Shown here one piece after another: positions 5,713 to 5,719 of a DNA stretch of 5,719 bases. Each line of letters opens with the position of its first letter. Position 1 is the first letter of the stretch. Origin of the DNA: an uncultured Flavobacteriales bacterium (GTDB lineage Bacteria; Bacteroidota; Bacteroidia; Flavobacteriales; Crocinitomicaceae); assembly GCA_946886545.1 (NCBI GenBank), contig CAMPIU010000213.1:1-5719 (forward strand). The letters are read 5' to 3'. Both the position numbers and the translations under genes were made by a program. The notes under the pieces are model-generated. The model was given only the letters and a program-made list of their open reading frames with translations, was not told the DNA's origin and searched no databases.

Positions 5713-5719
5713 CTTAGTA

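Overview
The window looks like chromosomal DNA from a member of the Bacteroidota, probably in or near the Flavobacteriales. This is inferred from several signs. The base composition is moderately AT-rich and Shine-Dalgarno sequences are absent. Promoter-like boxes fit the Bacteroidota -7 consensus TAnnTTTG. A TPR / PD40-propeller / carboxypeptidase-regulatory / OmpA protein of a type multiplied in this phylum is present. The UbiA and QueE proteins also resemble Bacteroidota versions. The genus cannot be fixed from the sequence. No mobile element, CRISPR array, rRNA or tRNA is visible.

Every gene lies on the minus strand, so transcription runs from the right edge to the left. At the far right (5678-5712) is a strong intrinsic terminator for a gene outside the window. 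Next comes an inward-rectifier-type (Kir/KirBac) potassium channel (4669-5610). A 104-base gap follows, carrying five tandem 7-base repeats and a -7-like box directly in front of queE.

From queE leftward, four genes form a very tight chain: queE (7-carboxy-7-deazaguanine synthase, 3950-4564), a PorE-like cell-envelope protein (1926-3947), a UbiA-family prenyltransferase (955-1926) and a Maf nucleotide pyrophosphatase (386-958). The junctions are TAAGCATG (2-base gap), TAATG (1-base overlap) and ATGA (4-base overlap). They indicate one operon with translational coupling. After a 101-base gap with a good -7 box, a partial gene for a small secreted or membrane-anchored protein of unknown function (1-284) runs off the left edge.

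The chain mixes tRNA-modification (queuosine) chemistry, a peptidoglycan-anchored outer-membrane protein, membrane prenyl-lipid synthesis and nucleotide housekeeping. The genes probably share expression more than a pathway. No clearly new system is present. The items most worth a second look are the heptamer repeat array in front of queE, the PorE-like protein inside this operon, and the substrate of the UbiA enzyme. No stretch over 300 bases lacks a gene; the three gaps are 101, 104 and 109 bases long.
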